DNA from: Microstegium vimineum
Taxonomy: Eukaryota; Streptophyta; Magnoliopsida; Poales; Poaceae
NCBI GenBank assembly: GCA_022036555.1
Contig: CM039133.1
Span: 5,149,184 to 5,213,183 of the forward strand
Length of the DNA: 64,000 nucleotides
Direction: 5' to 3'
The position numbers and the translations under genes were made by a program. The stretch's first letter is position 1. Every line of letters begins with the position of its first letter. The notes below the pieces were generated by a model, which was not told where the DNA came from, did not search any database, and was given only the letters and a program-made list of their open reading frames with translations. Of the stretch, positions 58,955 to 64,000 are shown one piece after another.

Positions 58955-59240
58955 ATACATACTGTATGTAACCATTGGATCACCGTAGGCCTATTGATCT
59001 ATTAATCCATCCAATGATATAATGTATGTCATCTTTGTTACATATATATCTTGTTCTATATTTTTCCAAAACGTGATGCCTTTTTGCCTATATTGAGAAC
59101 TCTTTATCATGCAAGATAAGAGTTGTTCAAACTTGTATAAGCACGAATTATTATATATATATATATAGGGAACTACTACATATTAAAAATAGATCTCTAC
59201 TTTTGCCTTTACTATTTGGATTTGGATTAGCATTAGAATC

Positions 59241-59606
59241 CACTACTACACAAAGGGCTTTTAACCCCGGTTGGGAAGGGCCTTTAGTCCCGGTTTTCCC
59301 AACTGAAAAAATAAATGCCTCCCACAAACTCGCGCTCCATGAGAATCGAACCGTGGACCTCACACACTACCTCACGCGAACTAACCATCCCACCTACTCA
59401 ACTTATCTATTAATAGATGAAACTCTTCCCTTTTGAACCCACACATCGAGGGACCTTTAGTCCCGGTTCGTAACACCAATCGGGACTAAAGGAGACTTTT
59501 TAGCTATGGTTGGTGTTACCAACCGGGACTATTAGTCCCGGACGCAAATTTTTCCGAGACTAAAGCTCATTTTGGACACCGACAAAAGACATGTTCTCTA
59601 GTAGTG
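59241..59606. mobile_element. Small CACTA-type MITE, 366 bp, TTTAGTCCCGGTT repeats
   Basis: Ends CACTACTACACAAAGGG at 59241 and TTCTCTAGTAGTG ending at 59606, with duplication ATC at 59238-59240 and 59607-59609. CCTTTAGTCCCGGTT and AACCGGGACTA words lie inside each end. No coding capacity. Confidence 0.85.
59325..59405 (-). other. tRNA-like segment inside the small element
   Basis: On minus: GTAGGTGGGATGGTTAGTTC and, further on, GAGGTCCACGGTTCGATTCT. The last part matches a B box (GGTTCGATTC). It parallels the segment at 17585-17652 in an element with different ends. Confidence 0.4.
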
Positions 59607-59609
59607 ATC

Positions 59610-60803
59610 CCTATGCATCTTACTCAGAGGTATTCCATCATGAACTAGATCGTAGACAAATGAATAGAGACCTTCATTCACGAAGTTAGTTAGGGGAAGG
59701 CCATGCAATGGGAAGAAATTTTACATCTTTATTAGGTATATAGATATCATCCTAAAAATGGATAAAAGTAGAAAATGTCCCAAAATTTCATCTTTCGAAC
59801 CGAATTCAAATTTATTTGAAAGTATGAATTCACTCAGGTCAAATATAGAAAACAATGCGGTTGGGTCAAGATTCCCATGCATGTCGTCGCTTTCATCCCT
59901 AGCTATGACATCACACCAAAACCCCATCTATTAATAATTAAAGAAGAGATTCATATGAATCAAGAACAGATGCCTTGACAAATAACTTTTGTAAATTGAA
60001 GTGAAAAGTTTCGATTTCACAATTAAAATAACTAGACAGGGGAGTCTAGCTTGAGAGACCAGGTATAACGGGGTCGTAACCGCTGCATGCATTATAGTTC
60101 AGTCTATCGACATTTAAATATCTTGTTCTAGCTTACTAGGGAGATGAACCCACCACCGGTCATGGAGGGCACGACTTCGCTAGCCGTCGTTGGCAGTTCC
60201 TGCCATGCCTGGCCCCAGAAGACGGACGCATCTCGTGCGCAACCTCCCGGGGAGCTGCTGTCACTGTAGCATGCAGATACGACGCGGGGGCCACAAGCAG
60301 ACCTCCCGTGCAGCCGCTGCCCCTGCGCGCAGATCCGGCACAAGGAGACCTTAAGAAAGCAGCGCCCGGCCAGATCCAGCCGTGGCCGCCCGAGCCCTAG
60401 CTTTCCATCTGATCATGGAGAGCCTATGCCGTGAGGTGACCTCAAGAACAGACACACCAGATCTGCCCCATGAGGCCAAGTCTCCGCCCCCACCAGCTGG
60501 CCAAATCGCCGGAGCCGAAGGTGCAGATGGGTGGAGGCGGAGGGGCTGGGCTGTGGGCTGCGACCGGTACCCATTTGCGGGCCTGCCTCCACTACATGCA
60601 GGCCGGAGGCCGGCCGGGCGGCGATGGCGACCGGTGGGGGGAGGCCAAGAAAGGGCCCTATCTAGTGGCGCCGGCGGGTCGTGCTCCCGACTCGTCCGTT
60701 TTGGCCACGGTTTCATTGACCTTGATGGCCCATTTGCTGGGAACATTAAATTTATGCAATGGCCATTTGCGCTGAATTAATGGTTAAGCATGTTTAGACA
60801 TGT
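59610..60803. other. Region without a recognised gene
   Basis: The first half (59610-60120) is AT-rich with one short minus frame (59927-59721, 68 aa) that I cannot assign. The second half (60130-60780) is GC-rich with overlapping compositional frames on both strands. Nothing here has domain or splice evidence. Confidence 0.4.
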
Positions 60804-61745
60804 CAGTACAGGAATCCCATGATTTCGGCAACAAGTCTTTTGCACTCGGCAAAAATGGTTTGCCGAGTGCCGCGCTCGGCAAAAGGTACTCGGCAAACGG
60901 CTAGTCGGCAACAATTTGTTTGCCGAGTGTCAAATCTCGGGCACTCGGTAAATAATTTGCCGAGTGTTAAATTATTTGCCGAGTGCCTGATCAAGCACTC
61001 GGCAAAAAAAATTGAACGTCAACCTTGACGGTTTTTTTGCTGAGTGCTGACGTGGTTGGCACTCGGCAAAGAAATTTTTTTAATTTTTTTTAAATAATTA
61101 TTTACCAAGGCTGACATTCGGCAAAGAAATTTTTATTTTTTTAAAAAAATAATTCTTTGCCGAGTGCAAATCTGACAACCCAGCAAATCAATAAAAAAAA
61201 TATCACAACCCACATTTATATATTACAAATGACCAAATTTGTCCGAAATCCACAATATATTACAAACCACCAATCCAAAATCAGTTATCCACAAAATCAG
61301 TAAATGTTGCACTAGTCGTAGTACATATAATCATATCTTAAAATTGTACATACATCAGATAGTACAATGCTCAGTTCTTAAGCTACATTCTAGTTGTCTT
61401 GCAAAATAAAGTCATAAGAGGATAGCTGCAGTGTTACAAATGTAAGAAATAGAAATCAAATAATTATTGCATCCTAACAGGCCTTATGATGGCAATGCAG
61501 CAGCTACTGCACATCATCTCCAGAGACTGCAGTCCCTCTACAATCAAAACCAGATAAATGAGCACTATTAATGTGTTTGTGGTGTGTTCTTTTCAAAAGC
61601 TTTTTTAAAAGTCTAAAAGTCTTTGGCAAATCAGATTGAATTTGAACAAACTTGTTTATTCATAGTTTTATCTCACAAATAAATAGCAGTGCATTTTCAG
61701 TTCAGTTACTTTGCCCTTTAATATAGGTGTGTCCACTGTCCAGAA

Positions 61746-61906
61746 GAACTGTTGGCCCTAGATCTCCCTACACAGGTGAGCAGCTAGCTCACCAACACAC
61801 TCCCAAACTCACTCGGCATAAGAACTGTTGTCCCTAGATCTCCCTACACAGGTGAGCAGCGCGCTAGATAGCTCACCAACACACTCCCAAACTCACTCGG
61901 CAAGAG
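61746..61906. repeat. Tandem duplication inside the CACTA element
   Basis: Two adjacent units of about 75-85 bp share CCCTAGATCTCCCTACACAG and CTCACCAACACACTCCCAAA. They start at about 61746 and 61822. Confidence 0.8.
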
Positions 61907-62927
61907 GGAGAAGAAAAGGGGTGAGAACAGAGCACGCACACAACACAAGTCTGAACTCGGAATGCTGGCACTCTGACCTGATTTGGTTCATTGTCATAGC
62001 ATATATAAACAAGAGATAGTACCACTACACGTCACTTCCAGGTACAAAATGGTATGATGAGTACACCAATGAGAGATATATGACTGACAATTTAATACAA
62101 GAACTAGTTGATTTCCTTTATTGACAAATAAAATAGTTACCAAGGACTTTATAACCTGGAGAACACACACTGGATATATGACTGACAATTTAATCCAAGA
62201 CAACTTAACGTCAAATCCAAGCCAATTTCAGGAACTTACTTACCCTGTAGAGGCACCATAGCCTGAATAATCATAGCTGAAAAATAAAACAGAGGAAAGG
62301 CATGAATAAGCAGAGAACAAATTTATCAGTAGAATTCATGAACAAATTGTTGATGAGGTACTGTCCAATCAATAACTTGACCTTTCCTTGGACAAAGAAT
62401 AACTAATTTATCAATTGTTAGGTCAAATAAACAGGAAACCCAGTGTGAGTTTAACTTCAGAGCTTCAGTTCAGAACTGTTACAGAGTTAGTTCAAAAGGT
62501 TCTGATATCTTAAAACTGAAAATTCTACAAATTATACAAACCAAAGTTGAACCGGCTAACATAACTACAGTTGAATCACTCTTCCAATGGCATGGGATGG
62601 AACTATGAACTACAATTTGTGAACCATACTGTATATATCAGATAATGCATGCCTTAGTCTTGCATGGGATGGATCATCGGAGAAGTTAGCTTAGGTAGCT
62701 AGCCCAGTACAAGCTAGCATGATATACATGCATGGTTTTACATACATTAGCTCAAAATTAAACCTACCTAGCTGATCTGCATGCATGGTAACAAGCATCA
62801 AACCTATGAAGCTACGAGATGCACTCATGGAAGCAACAAATTAAAGGATGATGGATCGATCGGACAAAGGAAGGAAGAAAGAAGATCGAGCATTCGAGCT
62901 AGCAGCAGCAGATCGAGCTAGCAGCAG

Positions 62928-62941
62928 CAGCAGCAGATCGG
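62928..62941. repeat. CAG/AGC microsatellite
   Basis: Short GCAGCAGCAGCAGCAG run inside duplicated AGATCGAGCTAGCAGCAG units (62880-62940). Confidence 0.7.
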
Positions 62942-63775
62942 ACAAAGGATGACGTCATCCCGTATGTTGCTCACAAACCTGAAAGTCCACATATGAGTTG
63001 ACAAGTGATATCATATATGGACTTACAGGTTTGTGAGGAACGTACGTGACGATGTGCTCGAAACTTTTTCAAATTTGTTTCATGCACATATGAGTTGACA
63101 AGTGAGATCATGACACATGCACAGGTTTCATGATTTTCAGAATTTGTTTGCATTTTATATAATTAAAAAACTACTCGCACCGAAGTTGACGACGTTGTCC
63201 CGTGAGCATGTTGATCGAACTTTCAAGACAGGTCATGGATTTAGCCATCATTTGCACTACCAAACAAAGATAATATTTTTCGAACGAAAGAAATCTATTA
63301 TTTCATGCTTTTTGGACATGTTTTTTTCATAGTTCAATAAGCACACACACAAAATTGGGAAAAAAAACAAAAAAATAATAATTAAGTTGGCGAGTGCCTA
63401 GGGTTGGCACTCGCCAACTTAAATTAAGTTGCCGAGTGCCAGGCTTTTGGCACTCGGCGCCTGGCGCTCGGCAACTTAATTTAAGTTGTCGAGTGCCAAA
63501 CGACAGGCACTCGGCAACTTGAACGGAGCGGGATGGCGTTAGCCCTCGTGGTAAATTACCGAGTGTATTTTTTTGCCGAGAGTCGGCACTCGGCAAAAAG
63601 AATTAAGTTGTCGGGTTTTTTTTTGCCGAGTTCTAGACACTCAACATTTAATTATTTGCCGAGTGCAGAATGTTGCCGAGTATGACACTGGGCAAATAAA
63701 TTAGTAGCCGAGTGCCCGATATTTGGCACTCGGCAACTAATTTAGCACTCGGCAAATCACGGTTTTCCTGTAGTG

Positions 63776-64000
63776 TGTGTTAAGAATTCGTGGCAGGTGT
63801 TCATAGGCGCTCCACGAGGATATTCTCCCGTCCATTGAATTTTCCACCATGATAACAGCTTGGTGTACGCTTGATAACTTGTAAGTTGAGCTAATTGCAC
63901 CGGCCAATTATGCATATGTGAACGAACATGTACTCTGTCCTGACAGTTGAAGATGAATCGAATGGACCTGATCGGTCCATGCATGCAATACCGTTGTGGA
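63776..64000. other. Right flank without a recognised gene
   Basis: The sequence after the CACTA target duplication holds only a short minus frame (63984-63757) that overlaps the transposon end. I see no gene. Confidence 0.4.

Larger units (their letters stand above)
60804..63775. mobile_element. Non-autonomous CACTA element with TTTGCCGAGTGCC repeats, about 3 kb
   Basis: The left end CAGTACAGGAATCCCATGAT (one base off CACTACAGG) at 60804 and, on minus, CACTACAGGAAAACCGTGAT ending at 63775 are terminal inverted repeats. TGT flanks both sides (60801-60803 and 63776-63778). Dense GGCACTCGGCAAA/TTTGCCGAGTGCC words lie at 60835-61165 and 63380-63770. The middle has no transposase. It contains a tandem duplication (61746-61906) and AT-rich, intron-like sequence, possibly captured host DNA. 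Confidence 0.85.

Noticed and set aside
59721..59927. A minus frame of 68 codons considered as an organellar or host gene fragment
   Set aside because: I could not match it to any chloroplast, mitochondrial or host protein I know, and its flanks show no exon signals.
60351..60780. Overlapping frames of up to 132 codons
   Set aside because: GC-rich compositional frames without domain or splice support.

Overview
This 64 kb window is plant nuclear DNA, most likely from a panicoid grass (relatives of sorghum, Miscanthus, sugarcane, maize or Setaria). I infer this from the CACTA elements with TTTGCCGAGTGCC-type subterminal words, the Tat-type Ty3/gypsy elements, a Sirevirus-like Ty1/copia element and intron-containing host genes. 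The species cannot be fixed from sequence alone. There is no sign of bacterial, organellar or rRNA sequence, and no canonical tRNA gene.

The host component is a small cluster, all on the plus strand, of genes for secreted cysteine-rich peptides. The main family has a signal-peptide exon and one exon with eight cysteines ending in a CCC triplet. It has copies at 5620 (exon 2 only), 26106 (intact), 54273 (splice acceptor lost) and 58449 (intact). A second family, known only from its first exon, lies at 23647 and 26872. Promoter blocks, GATA microsatellites and 3' UTRs are duplicated with the genes, so the cluster arose by tandem duplication.

Almost everything else is transposable elements that invaded the cluster, and target-site duplications (TSDs) make the nesting readable. 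(1) A CACTA element (1-5619, TNP2 on minus, left end outside the window) sits in exon 2 of the first copy. (2) A LINE (5976-23196, minus, 16 bp TSD) lies just downstream. A Tat-type gypsy element (7630-21203, TSD ATTGG) is inserted in it, and that element holds a 1.26 kb CACTA-type foldback (17366-18622, TSD AGA). (3) A Sirevirus-like copia element (27382-53324, minus) sits in an AT microsatellite. A second gypsy of the same family (35071-47972, TSD ACAAC) splits its reverse transcriptase. (4) A CACTA-like element (55461-58385) with a solo copia LTR inside lies 6 bp upstream of the TATA box of the last peptide gene. (5) Two further non-autonomous CACTA elements lie at 59241-59606 (TSD ATC) and 60804-63775 (TSD TGT), and a CACTA remnant lies at about 24440-25521. 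With these removed, the peptide cluster is only about 10 kb long.

Both gypsy copies carry, antisense to gag-pol, a multi-exon gene for a plant-mobile-domain protein with a coiled-coil tail. The copia element carries an extra 3' gene between RNase H and its 3' LTR. All transposon proteins examined here are broken by stops, frameshifts or deletions. Only the peptide genes at 26106 and 58449 look intact.
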